Shown one piece after another: positions 1 through 10,079 of a stretch of 64,000 nt of DNA. Each line of letters starts with the position of its first letter. The first letter of the stretch is position 1. Source of the DNA: Sulfuriferula sp. Lineage in GTDB: Bacteria; Pseudomonadota; Gammaproteobacteria; Burkholderiales; Sulfuriferulaceae. The notes beneath the pieces were generated by a model. That model saw nothing but the letters and a program-made list of their open reading frames with translations. It did not search any database and was not told the DNA's origin. The position numbers were made by a program, and so were the translations under genes. The stretch is taken from contig JABFSE010000021.1 in NCBI GenBank assembly GCA_013140765.1, positions 1 to 64,000 of the forward strand, given 5' to 3'.

Positions 1-68
1 CCGTGAAACGAGACTGCGCCAATGATAGTGTGGATTACCCATGTGAAAGTAGGTCATCGTCAGACTCC
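1..68 (+). rRNA. rrf: 5S ribosomal RNA, 3' end (partial)
   Basis: The first 68 or so bases match the 3' half of a bacterial 5S rRNA, including the conserved stretch around CCATGTGAAAGTAGG and the closing helix. The 5' part lies outside the window. A strong terminator follows at once, so this is the end of an rRNA operon read left to right. The exact 3' end is uncertain by a few bases. Confidence 0.9.
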
Positions 69-75
69 CCATAAC

Positions 76-110
76 AAAAACCCCCATCCGAAATTCGGTG
101 GGGGTTTTTT
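76..110 (+). terminator. Rho-independent terminator of the rRNA operon
   Basis: CCCCCA pairs with TGGGGG and an inner CCGA pairs with TCGG, with one bulged base; a run of six T follows. An A run precedes it, so the hairpin could also work on the other strand. It lies directly after the 5S rRNA. Confidence 0.9.
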
Positions 111-190
111 ATTGCGCCTTAATTAAGGATTGGATACGGTTGGAAATTACGTCAATATCGGATACGCTATGAGTTTTGGAGCGTAATTTT

Positions 191-409
191 ATGCCGCGTA
201 TATTTTTAATGCTGATATTGACTGTCGCTACAATGCTAGGTGGGTGCGGTAAATCTGATATTGCTAAACCTGTTCCTAAAACGGAGGCTGCGGATACGCT
301 GTTTGATAGTCAACGGCAGGATTTAGAGCGGGCTAAGCAGGTACAGCAACAAGCTAATCAGCAAGTTGAAAGCCAGCGTCAAAATATAGAACAGCAAACA
401 CATGAGTGA
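191..409 (+). CDS. small lipoprotein, function unknown
   Basis: This 72-residue protein has a hydrophobic leader ending in a lipobox (Leu-Gly-Gly-Cys), so it is expected to be lipidated and exported. The mature part is hydrophilic, rich in Gln, Glu and Arg, and probably one short helix or coiled coil. I chose the ATG at 191 because GGAG at 178-181 sits nine bases upstream; a TTG at 176 in the same frame would overlap that site. The stop overlaps the start of the next gene by eight bases, suggesting translational coupling. I do not recognise the family beyond 'small lipoprotein'. Confidence 0.72.
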   Translation: MPRIFLMLILTVATMLGGCGKSDIAKPVPKTEAADTLFDSQRQDLERAKQVQQQANQQVESQRQNIEQQTHE

Positions 410-785
410 GCATGATAATTGCCCTTGTGGTACGGGCTTGGTATGGCTAGTTTGTTGTGGTGGATATTTGCTGAATAAGCGCGTGGCATTGACTGCGGTG
501 TCGCTGATGCGATCACGCTATACAGCTTATACGCTGAAGGATGAGGCGTATTTGCTGGCGACATGGCATGTTAGTACACGTCCATCGGTGCTTAATTTGG
601 CTGAGGATGATGCGCGTTGGTTAGGTTTGAAAGTGTTGCATGATGAGCTAGTCGATGATCGCCATGCAACAGTTGAATTTGTGGCACGTTATAAAATAGC
701 GGGATGCGCTTATCGTTTGCATGAAACAAGTCGGTTCGTATTGGAAAATGGTTGTTGGTTTTATGTCGATGGTGAGGTCAGATAA
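402..785 (+). CDS. ychJ: YchJ-like protein (UPF0225) with N-terminal SEC-C type motif
   Basis: This 127-residue protein matches the YchJ family: an N-terminal CPCGTG...CC cysteine cluster, then the conserved LMRSRY segment and a C-terminal region ending near WFYVDG. The SEC-C motif binds zinc in related proteins such as SecA; YchJ itself has no firmly established function. The second cysteine pair is intact (VCCGG), although the basic residues usual between the pairs are replaced by hydrophobic ones. It overlaps the upstream lipoprotein gene by eight bases and is probably co-transcribed with it. Family assignment is strong, role unknown. Confidence 0.85.
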   Translation: MSEHDNCPCGTGLVWLVCCGGYLLNKRVALTAVSLMRSRYTAYTLKDEAYLLATWHVSTRPSVLNLAEDDARWLGLKVLHDELVDDRHATVEFVARYKIAGCAYRLHETSRFVLENGCWFYVDGEVR

Positions 786-787
786 GT

Positions 788-793
788 TATAAT
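788..793 (+). promoter_or_regulatory. -10 box of a likely ppa promoter
   Basis: A perfect TATAAT lies 34 bases before the ppa start codon. No good -35 hexamer is present at 16-18 bases upstream, so only the -10 element is supported. Confidence 0.4.
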
Positions 794-826
794 CTTGGTT
801 TTGATAAATTGGCAAAGGTAGGAAAT

Positions 827-1357
827 ATGAGCTTAAATCAGGTTGCTGCGGGCAAAGACTTGCCTAATGATTTTAATGTGGTTATTGAAATTCCGATGAA
901 TGGTGCGCCGATTAAATATGAAGTAGATAAAGATAGCGGTGCTATTTTTGTTGATCGCTTTATGTCCACAGCGATGCACTATCCATGCAATTATGGATAC
1001 ATACCACAAACTTTATCTGATGATGGCGATCCTGTTGATGTGTTGGTGATTACGCCATTCCCGTTGATGCCAGGCGTGGTAGTGCGTTGTCGTACCTTGG
1101 GTATGTTGCGCATGAGTGATGAGGCGGGTTTTGATGCAAAGTTAGTTGCTGTACCTGTTGATAAACTCAGTAGTCTTTATAAAACGGTGCAATCTGTACA
1201 GGACTTACCTACATTGACACTGGCGCAAATTGCTCATTTCTTTGAACATTACAAAGATTTGGAACCAGGTAAGTGGGTGAAGGTCGAAGACTGGGTTGGG
1301 GTTGATGAGGCTAAAGCAGAGATTATGGCTGGCGTTGCGCGTTATCAAGCGGCTTAA
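827..1357 (+). CDS. ppa: inorganic pyrophosphatase
   Basis: Hydrolyses pyrophosphate to two phosphates in the cytoplasm, pulling biosynthetic reactions forward. The 176-residue product equals the length of the E. coli enzyme and aligns throughout: GKDLP near the N-terminus, the IKYEVDK segment, [10 protein letters not shown], the metal-binding DGDPVDVLV signature and [10 protein letters not shown]. The ATG at 827 fits both family length and the purine-rich AGGTAGGA before it; the TTG at 809 would add six residues not expected in the family. It stands alone, with a -10 box before it and a strong terminator after it. Confidence 0.97.
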   Translation: MSLNQVAAGKDLPNDFNVVIEIPMNGAPIKYEVDKDSGAIFVDRFMSTAMHYPCNYGYIPQTLSDDGDPVDVLVITPFPLMPGVVVRCRTLGMLRMSDEAGFDAKLVAVPVDKLSSLYKTVQSVQDLPTLTLAQIAHFFEHYKDLEPGKWVKVEDWVGVDEAKAEIMAGVARYQAA

Positions 1358-1376
1358 TGTTGCGATAGTGAACATG

Positions 1377-1404
1377 AAAGACACCTAGCGAGGTGTCTTT
1401 TTTT
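1377..1404 (+). terminator. Rho-independent terminator after ppa
   Basis: A perfect 10-bp stem (AAAGACACCT with AGGTGTCTTT), an AGCG loop and a run of T to 1404. It ends within 15 bases of the next gene's start. Confidence 0.92.
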
Positions 1405-1418
1405 ATTTGGGGATGGCG

Positions 1419-2306
1419 ATGACAATGGTAAATGGTGGTGCGAATACAGTGTTGGTGCATGAAATGACAGTGTCAGATTTACGAGCGGCACAGCAGCGTG
1501 CCGCGCAAATGCTAGGGTTGTCGGTTTGTTTTAGTGATACCTTACGCACGGCGGCGATTAAGTCACCTGACATGCTAGTGATACCAGCAGGTTGGTTTGA
1601 AATAGGCTCTGATGTAGCGGAGGTGGGACATGATGCAAGCGAATCACCGCTATCCTACGTACAGGTGACGCGTGCGTTTGCGATAGGGCGTTATGTGGTG
1701 ACGGCGGCGGAATGGGCGGTATTCGCTGAGGCAACAAAATTTAAGCCTGAGCGCGACTTGATTTGGGCTAAAGGCCGTGAGCCTGTTGTTAATGTACGCA
1801 CTGCGGATATTTTGCGTTATATTGCTTGGCTAAATGAAGAAACTGGGCAGTTGTACCGTTTGCCTACGGAAGCCGAGTGGGAGTATGCGGCACGAGCAGG
1901 GACGAATACGGCATTTAATGTGGGTGATTTAGCCACCTGTAAAGAAGTTTTGTTTAAGCCAAATTTACCCTTACCAGATCAGGCGAATAAAAAATGGTCG
2001 TTTTTTCCGCAGTGTGCCACCATGCGTTGGGCGATGGAGGTTGGTACCAAGCCAGCAAATTTGTGGGGTTTGCATGATACGCATGGCAATGTATGGGAAA
2101 TTACCGCGACACCTTGGTCGCCAGATCATAGCAATACGCCACGCGATGCGCATCAGATACTCCCTGCGGGTAAAAATCCGCGCATTGTGATTAAGGGTGG
2201 CTCTTGGTTCGATCCGGCAATAGCGGCGCGGAGTGCAGCACGTTGGTCGCGATTAAAGGATGAGTTGGATGTGAATATGGGTTTTCGCTTAGTGCGTGAG
2301 TTGTAG
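1419..2306 (+). CDS. SUMF1 / formylglycine-generating-enzyme domain protein
   Basis: The ~295-residue protein carries an FGE-sulfatase (SUMF1) fold: the opening MLVIPAGWFEIGS, the central RLPTEAEWEYAARAG, then HGNVWE, KGGSWFD and a closing GFRLVRE. True formylglycine-generating enzymes have a catalytic cysteine pair near the C-terminus; in the matching segment here (RSAARWSRLKDE...MGFR) there is no cysteine, so sulfatase activation is unlikely. Many such domains act as binding or regulatory modules. The start is uncertain: in-frame ATGs lie at 1413, 1419 and 1425. I prefer 1419, which places GGGG at 1409-1412 six bases upstream. No sulfatase gene is nearby. Confidence 0.8.
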   Translation: MTMVNGGANTVLVHEMTVSDLRAAQQRAAQMLGLSVCFSDTLRTAAIKSPDMLVIPAGWFEIGSDVAEVGHDASESPLSYVQVTRAFAIGRYVVTAAEWAVFAEATKFKPERDLIWAKGREPVVNVRTADILRYIAWLNEETGQLYRLPTEAEWEYAARAGTNTAFNVGDLATCKEVLFKPNLPLPDQANKKWSFFPQCATMRWAMEVGTKPANLWGLHDTHGNVWEITATPWSPDHSNTPRDAHQILPAGKNPRIVIKGGSWFDPAIAARSAARWSRLKDELDVNMGFRLVREL

Positions 2307-2329
2307 AGTACAGGCTTTTGCTTTATAAT
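2301..2329 (+). promoter_or_regulatory. sigma70-type promoter of tRNA-Val
   Basis: TTGTAG at 2301-2306, a 17-base spacer, and a perfect TATAAT at 2324-2329, ending 13 bases before the tRNA. The -35 box overlaps the last codons of the upstream gene. Confidence 0.65.
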
Positions 2330-2342
2330 AGACAGCTAATTT

Positions 2343-2419
2343 AGGCGGTTAGCTCAGTTGGTTAGAGCACTTGGTCGACATCCAAGGGGTCAGCAGTTCG
2401 AGTCTGCTACTGCCTACCA
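2343..2419 (+). tRNA. tRNA-Val (anticodon GAC)
   Basis: A full 77-base cloverleaf with encoded CCA. The acceptor AGGCGGT pairs with ACTGCCT (one G-T pair), the anticodon stem is CTTGG/CCAAG, and the T arm is AGCAG-TTCGAGT-CTGCT. The loop reads TCGACAT, which puts GAC at 2377-2379. The base before the anticodon (position 33) is C instead of the almost universal U. Confidence 0.9.
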
Positions 2420-2586
2420 TAGTTTGGATGTTTTTTTGTGTACGATAGAAAGGTAGCGTTATGACACCGCGAACTAGTTTAATTACAACATTATTGAGTT
2501 GCCTAGCTACCTAAATCATTTCACAGTAAAATTGTGATTAAAGAGCGCGGCGAGTCCGCGCTCTTTTATTTTCTATCGGAGAAATT
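2420..2586 (+). promoter_or_regulatory. thrS leader region with nested inverted repeats
   Basis: The 167 bases between tRNA-Val and thrS hold AGGTAGC at 2451-2457 matched by GCTACCT at 2506-2512, a small TCACA/TGTGA hairpin at 2521-2537, and a strong terminator hairpin at 2540-2566. A weak promoter (TTGTGT 2436-2441, TATGAC 2460-2465, 18-base spacer) is possible. Whether this is only the tRNA terminator or also a control leader cannot be decided from sequence. Confidence 0.45.
2540..2570 (+). terminator. Terminator or attenuator hairpin just before thrS
   Basis: An 11-bp perfect stem (AAAGAGCGCGG with CCGCGCTCTTT), loop CGAGT, then TTTATTTT-like T-rich sequence. It ends about ten bases before the thrS ribosome-binding site (GGAG at 2579-2582), so any thrS promoter upstream would have to be read through it. 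Confidence 0.75.
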
Positions 2587-4488
2587 ATGTTACACATTAC
2601 TTTACCAGATGGTTCTATTCGTGAGTTCGCACAAGCGGTTACTGTTGCTGACGTGGCTGCGTCTATTGGTGCTGGTTTGGCAAAAGCGGCATTGGCTGGA
2701 CGCGTTGATGGTAGGCTGGTTGATACCAGTTATTTGATTAGTGCTGACGCGCAATTAGCCATTATTACCGATAAAGATGCGGATGGTTTAGAGGTGGTAC
2801 GCCACTCCACTGCGCATTTGTTGGCATACGCGGTGAAATCTTTGTTTCCTGAAGCGCAGGTCACTATAGGTCCTGTGATAGACGATGGCTTTTATTACGA
2901 CTTTGCGTATAAACGCCCATTTACGCCTGATGATTTGATTGCCATAGAAAAGAAAATGGCAGAGTTAGCGAGGCGTGATGAGGTGGTGACGCGTAGGGTG
3001 ATGCCGCGTGATGCCGCGATAGCTTATTTCAATGGTTTAGGTGAGCATTATAAGGCGGAATTGATAGCCGCTATTCCTGCAGATGAAGACGTCTCTTTGT
3101 ATGCGGAAGGTGATTTTACCGATTTATGTCGCGGCCCTCATGTGCCCTCTACAGGTAAGTTGAAGCACTTTAAGTTGATGAAGCTGGCAGGTGCTTATTG
3201 GCGTGGCGATCATAAAAATGAAATGTTGCAACGCATTTATGGCACGGCTTGGGCTAAAAAAGAAGATTTAGAAGCGTATTTGCATCGTTTGGAAGAAGCT
3301 GAAAAGCGCGACCACCGTAAATTAGGTCCGCATTTGGATATGTTTCATTTGCAGGATAATGCCATAGGCTCAGTGTTTTGGCATCCTAAAGGCTGGCGTT
3401 TATTCCAAACCTTGCTGAATTACATGCGTATGCGTCAGGACAAGGCTGGCTATGTAGAAGTGAATACGCCTGATGTGATGGACAGGTCGTTGTGGGAAAC
3501 CTCAGGGCATTGGCAGAATTACCGCCAAAATATGTTTACCACACAGACTGAGGACGACCGTGTTTTTGCGCTCAAGCCGATGAATTGCCCAGGTGCAGTA
3601 TCCATGTTTGCGCAGGGATTGAAGAGCTATCGTGAATTGCCGTTGCGTATGGCTGAATTTGGTAAAGTCCATCGTTATGAGCCGTCAGGTGCATTGCATG
3701 GCTTGTTGCGGGTACGTCACTTTACGCAGGATGATGCGCATATTTTTTGTACTGAAGCGCAGATGGAGCAAGAATGTCGTGATGTTGTTGCTTTGATTTT
3801 GGATATTTACAAGGATTTCGGCTTTAGTGATGTACGCATCAAATTGTCAACACGCCCAGAAAATCGCATTGGTAGTGATGAGACTTGGGATAAGCTGGAA
3901 GGTGCATTATCAGGCGCGTTAGATAATATGGGTATCGCGTTTGAGCTATTTCCTGGCGAAGGCGCATTTTACGGTCCAAAATTAGAGTTCGTATTGCGTG
4001 ATGCCATCGGTCGTGATTGGCAGTGCGGCACATTGCAAGTGGATATGAACTTGCCTGAGCGTTTTGATATTCACTATGTGGCTGAAGACAATACGCGCCG
4101 TCGTCCAGTGATGTTGCATCGCGCTTTGTTTGGCTCGTTAGAGCGTTTTATTGGTATTTTGATTGAGCATTACACAGGTGCGTTACCATTGTGGTTAGCC
4201 CCTGTGCAAGTTGTAGTGATGAATATTACTGACCATCAGGCCGAATATGCACGTGAAATTGAAACTAAATTGCGTGCGGCAGGAATATATACCACATTAG
4301 ACTTGAGAAATGAGAAAATAACCTATAAAATTCGGGAACATAGTTTACAGAAGTTGCCATATCAAGTTATTTTAGGCGATAAGGAAATGACTGCGGGTGT
4401 TGTTGCTGTTCGTGCGCGTGATGGTGCAGATTTAGGACAGATGTCTGTGGTTGATTTTATTGCTAAATTACACGCTGAAATGGCGTAG
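2587..4488 (+). CDS. thrS: threonyl-tRNA synthetase
   Basis: Charges tRNA-Thr with threonine and edits mischarged serine. The 633 residues show an N-terminal TGS domain (1-62), the editing domain with HSTAH at 73-77 and the DLCRGPH segment, then the class II catalytic core with motif 2 around [13 protein letters not shown], the zinc cysteine in MNCPGA, and a C-terminal anticodon-binding domain. Length is typical for bacteria. The ATG at 2587 has GGAG five to eight bases upstream. It heads the thrS-infC-rpmI-rplT-pheST-ihfA series seen in many proteobacteria. The leader hairpin could control expression. Confidence 0.98.
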   Translation: MLHITLPDGSIREFAQAVTVADVAASIGAGLAKAALAGRVDGRLVDTSYLISADAQLAIITDKDADGLEVVRHSTAHLLAYAVKSLFPEAQVTIGPVIDDGFYYDFAYKRPFTPDDLIAIEKKMAELARRDEVVTRRVMPRDAAIAYFNGLGEHYKAELIAAIPADEDVSLYAEGDFTDLCRGPHVPSTGKLKHFKLMKLAGAYWRGDHKNEMLQRIYGTAWAKKEDLEAYLHRLEEAEKRDHRKLGPHLDMFHLQDNAIGSVFWHPKGWRLFQTLLNYMRMRQDKAGYVEVNTPDVMDRSLWETSGHWQNYRQNMFTTQTEDDRVFALKPMNCPGAVSMFAQGLKSYRELPLRMAEFGKVHRYEPSGALHGLLRVRHFTQDDAHIFCTEAQMEQECRDVVALILDIYKDFGFSDVRIKLSTRPENRIGSDETWDKLEGALSGALDNMGIAFELFPGEGAFYGPKLEFVLRDAIGRDWQCGTLQVDMNLPERFDIHYVAEDNTRRRPVMLHRALFGSLERFIGILIEHYTGALPLWLAPVQVVVMNITDHQAEYAREIETKLRAAGIYTTLDLRNEKITYKIREHSLQKLPYQVILGDKEMTAGVVAVRARDGADLGQMSVVDFIAKLHAEMA

Positions 4489-4499
4489 GTAAACCTAGC

Positions 4500-4524
4500 G
4501 AGGAGTGAGTTCATCTCACTCCTC
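4500..4524 (+). terminator. Hairpin between thrS and infC
   Basis: A 10-bp stem (GAGGAGTGAG with CTCACTCCTC) and TTCAT loop. Only a weak T-rich tail (TTGTATTTG) follows, so it may be a partial terminator or a processing site rather than a full stop. infC starts 29 bases later. Confidence 0.5.
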
Positions 4525-4552
4525 TTGTATTTGATTGACAGGAGTTGCGACT

Positions 4553-5071
4553 ATCGCTCAGGATAAAGAAACACGAATTAACAACGAAATCACAGGTTCG
4601 GAAATTCGTTTGATTGGGGTTGACGGCGAGCCGTTGGGTATATTTACAGCGGCACAAGCGTTGAAATTGGCTGAAGATGCTGAAGTGGATTTGGTGGAAA
4701 TCGCACCGCAGGCAAAACCGCCTGTGTGTCGCTTGATGGACTACGGCAAATTTAAGTATCAGCAAAGTAAGCGTCAGCATGAAGCCAAGCTCAAGCAAAA
4801 GCAGATACAAATTAAAGAAATTAAATTTCGTCCAGGTACTGATGAAGGCGATTACCAGATTAAACTGCGTAACCTCATCAAATTCTTGGAAGAAGGTGAT
4901 AAATGTAAAGTAACGCTACGTTTCCGTGGTCGTGAAATGGCGCACCAAGAAATCGGTTTGGCGCAGTTAAGACGCGTAGAAGCGGATTTGGCGGAGCAAG
5001 CTGTTGTTGAGCAATTTCCAAAAATGGAAGGTCGCCAAATGGTGATGATGCTTGCACCTAAGCGTAAGTAA
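4553..5071 (+). CDS. infC: translation initiation factor IF-3 (AUC start)
   Basis: IF-3 binds the 30S subunit and rejects non-canonical start codons and wrong initiator tRNAs. The 172-residue protein shows the usual N-terminal opening (RINNEI), the linker rich in Lys and Gln, and the C-terminal domain ending in the MMLAPKRK-type tail. The start is read as ATC at 4553: AGGAG at 4540-4544 lies eight bases upstream and the family N-terminus begins there. A TTG at 4535 in frame lies upstream of the ribosome-binding site. Rare AUU/AUC/AUA starts are the known basis of IF-3 autoregulation. Confidence 0.95.
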   Translation: MAQDKETRINNEITGSEIRLIGVDGEPLGIFTAAQALKLAEDAEVDLVEIAPQAKPPVCRLMDYGKFKYQQSKRQHEAKLKQKQIQIKEIKFRPGTDEGDYQIKLRNLIKFLEEGDKCKVTLRFRGREMAHQEIGLAQLRRVEADLAEQAVVEQFPKMEGRQMVMMLAPKRK

Positions 5072-5075
5072 AGAA

Positions 5076-5122
5076 TTTGCGGTGTTGTTAGCCGCAAACC
5101 CACTTGATGTGAAAATCAAGTG
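5076..5122 (+). promoter_or_regulatory. rpmI leader with two hairpins, possible L20 operator
   Basis: Two clean stems lie between infC and rpmI: TTTGCGG/CCGCAAA (5076-5082 with 5092-5098) and CACTTGAT/ATCAAGTG (5101-5108 with 5115-5122, loop GTGAAA). In E. coli, ribosomal protein L20 represses rpmI-rplT through a structured leader; a similar job here is inferred only from position and structure. Confidence 0.4.
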
Positions 5123-5197
5123 TGAAGCAGGTGATGCGGAGGTTCCTAAATGTTTCAAAGTGAGACTGCCTAGCGCGTACCATACAGGAGTAATGTA

Positions 5198-5395
5198 ATG
5201 CCTAAGATGAAAACTAAGTCGGGTGCGGCAAAGCGCTTCAAAGCGTTAGCTAACGGCGGTATTAAACGCGGTCAAGCGTTCAAACGCCACATCCTTACCA
5301 AAAAAACCACCAAGAACAAGCGCCAATTGCGCGGCACGCTGATGGTTGATGCAACCAACATGCGTTCTGTACGCGCCATGTTGCCCTACGCATAA
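5198..5395 (+). CDS. rpmI: 50S ribosomal protein L35
   Basis: The 65-residue basic protein starts [15 protein letters not shown], the L35 signature, and has the expected length. It is part of the large ribosomal subunit. ACAGGAG at 5184-5190 provides the ribosome-binding site for the ATG at 5198. It lies 12 bases before rplT, and the pair is normally co-transcribed and controlled by L20. Confidence 0.98.
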   Translation: MPKMKTKSGAAKRFKALANGGIKRGQAFKRHILTKKTTKNKRQLRGTLMVDATNMRSVRAMLPYA

Positions 5396-5407
5396 AGGAG
5401 AATTTAA

Positions 5408-5767
5408 ATGCCAAGAGTAAAACGTGGTGTCACCGCGCGTGCGCGTCATAAAAAGATCATAGTTCAAGCCAAGGGCTACCGTGGTCGTCGTAAAAACGTT
5501 TACCGTATTGCTAAGCAAGCGGTGATGAAAGCGGGTCAGTATGCTTACCGCGATCGTCGTCAACGGAAGCGTCAATTCCGTTCATTGTGGATTGCGCGTA
5601 TCAATGCGGCTGCACGCCAGTGCGGTATGCGTTACAGCGTATTCATGAACGGCTTGAAAAAAGCTGAAATCGTGCTAGACCGTAAGGTGTTGGCTGATTT
5701 GGCTGTGTTTGATAAACCAGCATTTGCATTATTGGCTGAACAAGCTAAAGCAAAACTGGCAGCTTAA
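5408..5767 (+). CDS. rplT: 50S ribosomal protein L20
   Basis: L20 is an early-assembly protein of the 50S subunit and, in several bacteria, represses its own operon. The 119-residue product has the basic N-terminal tail ([16 protein letters not shown]) and the globular part with [11 protein letters not shown] typical of the family. An AAGGAG just before it serves as ribosome-binding site. A strong terminator follows the stop by about 15 bases. Confidence 0.98.
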   Translation: MPRVKRGVTARARHKKIIVQAKGYRGRRKNVYRIAKQAVMKAGQYAYRDRRQRKRQFRSLWIARINAAARQCGMRYSVFMNGLKKAEIVLDRKVLADLAVFDKPAFALLAEQAKAKLAA

Positions 5768-5781
5768 ATACGCGGGTAGAG

Positions 5782-5809
5782 AAAAAGGAGGCCGCTGGCC
5801 TCCTTTTTT
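5782..5809 (+). terminator. Rho-independent terminator after rplT
   Basis: A 12-bp stem (AAAAAGGAGGCC with GGCCTCCTTTTT), a three-base GCT loop and a T run. It separates rpmI-rplT from pheST. Confidence 0.93.
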
Positions 5810-5870
5810 GTTTATGCGGGTTTATATTAGGCAATTTATATAGGTAGTTGCTTAATATAAACCATAGTGA

Positions 5871-6866
<996 letters not shown>

Positions 6867-6877
6867 TTTGGGTAATC

Positions 6878-9235
6878 ATGAAATTTTCTGAATTGTGGTT
6901 GCGTAGTTATGTGAATCCACCTATCGACAGCGCGGAATTATCGCACTTGTTGACAATGGCAGGGCTAGAAGTTGAGGCTATGGAAGCCGTTGCGCCTGAT
7001 TTTTCGGGTGTCGTGGTCGGGCATGTAGTGGCGATAGCGCCCCATCCTGATGCGGATAGGTTGCGCGTGTGCCAAGTTGACGTGGGTGTGGATGCACCGT
7101 TGCAAATAGTCTGCGGTGCGCCGAATGTGTGTTTGGACGCTAAAGTGCTGTGCGCAATGGTAGGGGCAAAATTGCCTGAATTTGACATTAAAAAAGCAAA
7201 ATTGCGTGGTATTGAGTCTATGGGTATGTTGTGTTCTGCCCGTGAGTTGGGGATGGCGCAGGAAAGCGATGGTTTATTGTTATTGCCTAGTGATGCCCCT
7301 ATCGGCATAGATGTGCGTGAGTATTTGCGGTTGAATGATAATTTATTTACACTCAAGCTCACGCCTAACCGTAGCGATTGTTTAAGTGTCACTGGTATTG
7401 CGCGTGAAGTGGCCGCGTTGACGGCAACGACATGGCAACTACCCGTATTTGATATTGTGCCTGTAACAGCAATGGACGTACCCGCTGTGGCGGTAACCGC
7501 GCATGATGCTTGCCCGCGTTATAGTACACAAGTGATACGCGGCATTAACCCAGATGCGCTTACACCTGCTTGGATGGTGGAATGTTTGACACGTAGTGGG
7601 CTACATGCGATTAGTCCTGTGGTGGATGTGGCTAATTATGTGTTGCTGGAATTAGGTCAGCCTTTACACGCATTTGATTTGAGCAAATTACATGGCAGTA
7701 TCAATGTGCGTATGGCGCACGCAGGTGAGATGCTGACTTTGCTCAATGAGCAGACGATACAATTAGATAGTGATATGTTGGTGATTGCTGATGACTTAGG
7801 TGCGCAGGCGTTGGCAGGTATTATGGGCGGCGCGGCTACAGCGGTCGATAGTGCCACCACTAGCGTGTTATTGGAATCAGCATTTTTCCAGCCAGACATG
7901 ATTGCGGGGCGAGCGCGGCGGCTAAATTTAAGCACGGATGCCGCACATCGTTTTGAGCGCGGCGTGGATTTTGCGCAAACAAATTACGCTTTGGCGCGTG
8001 CGACACAACTGATTGTGGCAATATGTGGCGGCAAGGCAAGTGCGGTGACCGAGGTACAAAACCAATTACCCACTCGTGTGGCGATTACTTTACGCCCTGC
8101 ACGTGCAGTCAAAGTGCTGGGTATTGCACTCACGCATGAGCAGGTTGGGGCGTTATTACAACGTGCACAATTCGATTGTGTCGATGCGGGTGACGTTTAT
8201 CATGTTACGCCGCCTAGCTATCGTTTTGATTTGACAATAGAAGTTGATTTAATTGAAGAGTTGGCGCGACTCTACGGTTATGAAAATATACCCGCAGTAC
8301 CACCCGTTGCCGCGCTGAATATGTTGCCGAGTACAGAATTGTCGCGTTCTGTGGATAGTTTACGTCATGCTTTGGTAGGACGTGATTATCAAGAGGTGAT
8401 TACTTACGGCTTCGTTGATGCTACTTGGGAGGCGGATTTAGCCCCGAATAGTGCGCCTGTTGCGCTTAAAAATCCGATTGCCAGCCAGATGAGCGTGATG
8501 CGTTCGACATTGATGGGCGGCTTGCTGGATGTATTGCAAACCAATCTGAATCGTCGTCAAACGCGGGTGCGGATTATGGAAGTGGGTCATTGCTATTTAG
8601 CGCAACAAGTTGGTTACGATCAGCCCCTGCGTATAGCGGGTTTAGTTTATGGCGATGTACAACCTGAGCAATGGGGGGTAGCGGCGCGTGTTGTTGATTT
8701 TTATGATGTTAAAGCCGATGTGGTCGCCATGTGTATGCCGCATAACGTGCGTTTTGTAGCGGCAACTCATTCTGCACTACATCCTGGACAAAGCGCGGCG
8801 GTGTATCTTGGTGCTACGCAAATTGGCTGGCTAGGTACTTTGCATCCCGCGTTAGTGCAAAAACAGGGGTTGAGCACTGCACCTGTTTTATTTGAATTGG
8901 CTGTTGCGCCATTGTTGGCAACTAGCGTGCCTAAACATGGTGAGATTTCTCGTTTTCAAGCAGTGCGTCGAGATTTAGCGGTGATAGTGACACAAAATTT
9001 AACCGCAGAGTCCTTACTTGAGGAGATGCTCTCTGCTAAAATAGCCACCGTCACGGATATTACCTTGTTTGATATATATCGTGGCAAGGGCATTGATTCT
9101 GATAAGAAAAGTCTTGCTTTCCGTGTGCTGATGCAAGACAATCAAAAGACTTTGACAGATACAGAAGTGGACGCTGTGATGGCGCAACTGATGATGCTGT
9201 TACAACAAAAATTTAACGCGCAATTGCGTTCATGA
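6878..9235 (+). CDS. pheT: phenylalanyl-tRNA synthetase beta subunit
   Basis: The beta subunit of PheRS binds tRNA-Phe and edits misactivated tyrosine. The 785-residue protein has the usual order: an N-terminal EMAP-type tRNA-binding domain (about 40-150, with [12 protein letters not shown]), the B3/B4 editing domain (about 210-370), B5 (about 400-475, with [13 protein letters not shown]), the catalytic-like domain, and a C-terminal ferredoxin-fold anticodon-binding domain. Length fits the bacterial family. It is followed seven bases later by ihfA, the standard order in gamma- and betaproteobacteria. Confidence 0.98.
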   Translation: MKFSELWLRSYVNPPIDSAELSHLLTMAGLEVEAMEAVAPDFSGVVVGHVVAIAPHPDADRLRVCQVDVGVDAPLQIVCGAPNVCLDAKVLCAMVGAKLPEFDIKKAKLRGIESMGMLCSARELGMAQESDGLLLLPSDAPIGIDVREYLRLNDNLFTLKLTPNRSDCLSVTGIAREVAALTATTWQLPVFDIVPVTAMDVPAVAVTAHDACPRYSTQVIRGINPDALTPAWMVECLTRSGLHAISPVVDVANYVLLELGQPLHAFDLSKLHGSINVRMAHAGEMLTLLNEQTIQLDSDMLVIADDLGAQALAGIMGGAATAVDSATTSVLLESAFFQPDMIAGRARRLNLSTDAAHRFERGVDFAQTNYALARATQLIVAICGGKASAVTEVQNQLPTRVAITLRPARAVKVLGIALTHEQVGALLQRAQFDCVDAGDVYHVTPPSYRFDLTIEVDLIEELARLYGYENIPAVPPVAALNMLPSTELSRSVDSLRHALVGRDYQEVITYGFVDATWEADLAPNSAPVALKNPIASQMSVMRSTLMGGLLDVLQTNLNRRQTRVRIMEVGHCYLAQQVGYDQPLRIAGLVYGDVQPEQWGVAARVVDFYDVKADVVAMCMPHNVRFVAATHSALHPGQSAAVYLGATQIGWLGTLHPALVQKQGLSTAPVLFELAVAPLLATSVPKHGEISRFQAVRRDLAVIVTQNLTAESLLEEMLSAKIATVTDITLFDIYRGKGIDSDKKSLAFRVLMQDNQKTLTDTEVDAVMAQLMMLLQQKFNAQLRS

Positions 9236-9242
9236 GGTAGTA

Positions 9243-9548
9243 ATGACATTAACTAAAGCTGAATTGGCTGATTTATTATTTGAAGAAGTAGGCTTGAACA
9301 AACGTGAAGCCAAAGAAATGGTAGAAACGTTTTTTGACGAAATCCGCACCGCATTAGAAGCCGGTGACTTGGTAAAACTATCAGGTTTTGGCAACTTCCA
9401 ATTGCGTGACAAACCACAACGCCCAGGTCGCAACCCTAAAACTGGCGAAGACATGCCTATTAGTGCGCGGCGCGTGGTGACTTTTCACCCTAGCAACAAA
9501 TTAAAAACCTTAGTCGATATGAATTATGGCGGAACACCTACTAACTGA
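9243..9548 (+). CDS. ihfA: integration host factor alpha subunit
   Basis: Half of the IHF heterodimer, which bends DNA sharply at specific sites in recombination, replication and transcription. The 101 residues show the HU/IHF fold: the N-terminal [13 protein letters not shown] helix, GFGNF, and the DNA-contacting arm with GRNPKTGE and the ARRVVTF strand. Position directly after pheT is the classic place for the alpha subunit rather than HU or IhfB. The last 23 bases overlap the next gene, which starts in another frame. Confidence 0.97.
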   Translation: MTLTKAELADLLFEEVGLNKREAKEMVETFFDEIRTALEAGDLVKLSGFGNFQLRDKPQRPGRNPKTGEDMPISARRVVTFHPSNKLKTLVDMNYGGTPTN

Positions 9549-9906
9549 GGCTTTGCCGCCAATCCCTGCTAAACGTTACTTCACCATTGGTGAAGTCGGT
9601 GAGCTGTGCGCGGTCAAGCCGCATGTGTTGCGCTATTGGGAGCAGGAGTTTACTCAGCTCAAGCCTGTTAAACGGCGCGGTAATCGGCGTTATTACCAAC
9701 ATCATGAAGTTTTGTTAATACGCCGTATTCGAGAATTGCTATACGAACAGGGATTTACCATTAGTGGCGCGCGCCAACGCTTAGGTGACGTTGTGCACGC
9801 GCCTGTCATGGATGAAATAGAACAAATCGTCGCCGCACCGGCACCGATTGACTTTGCCATGATGCGGCAAGAAATTCTCGCCATCATACAAATACTAAAA
9901 GTGTGA
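9526..9906 (+). CDS. MerR-family transcriptional regulator
   Basis: The 126-residue protein has an N-terminal MerR winged helix (residues 18-85): [24 protein letters not shown] and the RRYYQHHEV segment, followed by a short helix. It lacks a long effector-binding domain and the metal-binding cysteines of MerR proper. A gene of this type, overlapping or adjacent to ihfA, is common in proteobacteria, but its targets are largely unknown. The ATG at 9526 overlaps ihfA by 23 bases, indicating translational coupling. Confidence 0.9.
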   Translation: MAEHLLTEALPPIPAKRYFTIGEVGELCAVKPHVLRYWEQEFTQLKPVKRRGNRRYYQHHEVLLIRRIRELLYEQGFTISGARQRLGDVVHAPVMDEIEQIVAAPAPIDFAMMRQEILAIIQILKV

Positions 9907-9914
9907 TTTGATGC

Positions 9915-9943
9915 TTTAGATTAAGTGTCAAATCTGCTACAAT
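9915..9943 (+). promoter_or_regulatory. possible promoter of tRNA-Pro
   Basis: TACAAT at 9938-9943 lies nine bases before the tRNA, with a poor -35 match (TTTAGA, 9915-9920) at a 17-base spacing. Confidence 0.4.
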
Positions 9944-9952
9944 TGCACGCTT

Positions 9953-10030
<78 letters not shown>

Positions 10031-10079
10031 TTCTCTTAAATTCATTGAGTAAAATAACACGAAGGGTAGTCGTCTATTT

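Noticed and set aside
2375-2381. tRNA-Ser (CGA) reading of the tRNA at 2343
   Set aside because: Shifting the loop by one to place U33 breaks the anticodon stem (two A-A/C-A mismatches), and the tRNA lacks the long variable arm of tRNA-Ser.
6907-7392. 161-residue minus-strand open frame inside pheT
   Set aside because: It lies wholly within a strongly supported gene, has no ribosome-binding site and low-complexity composition; it is a shadow.
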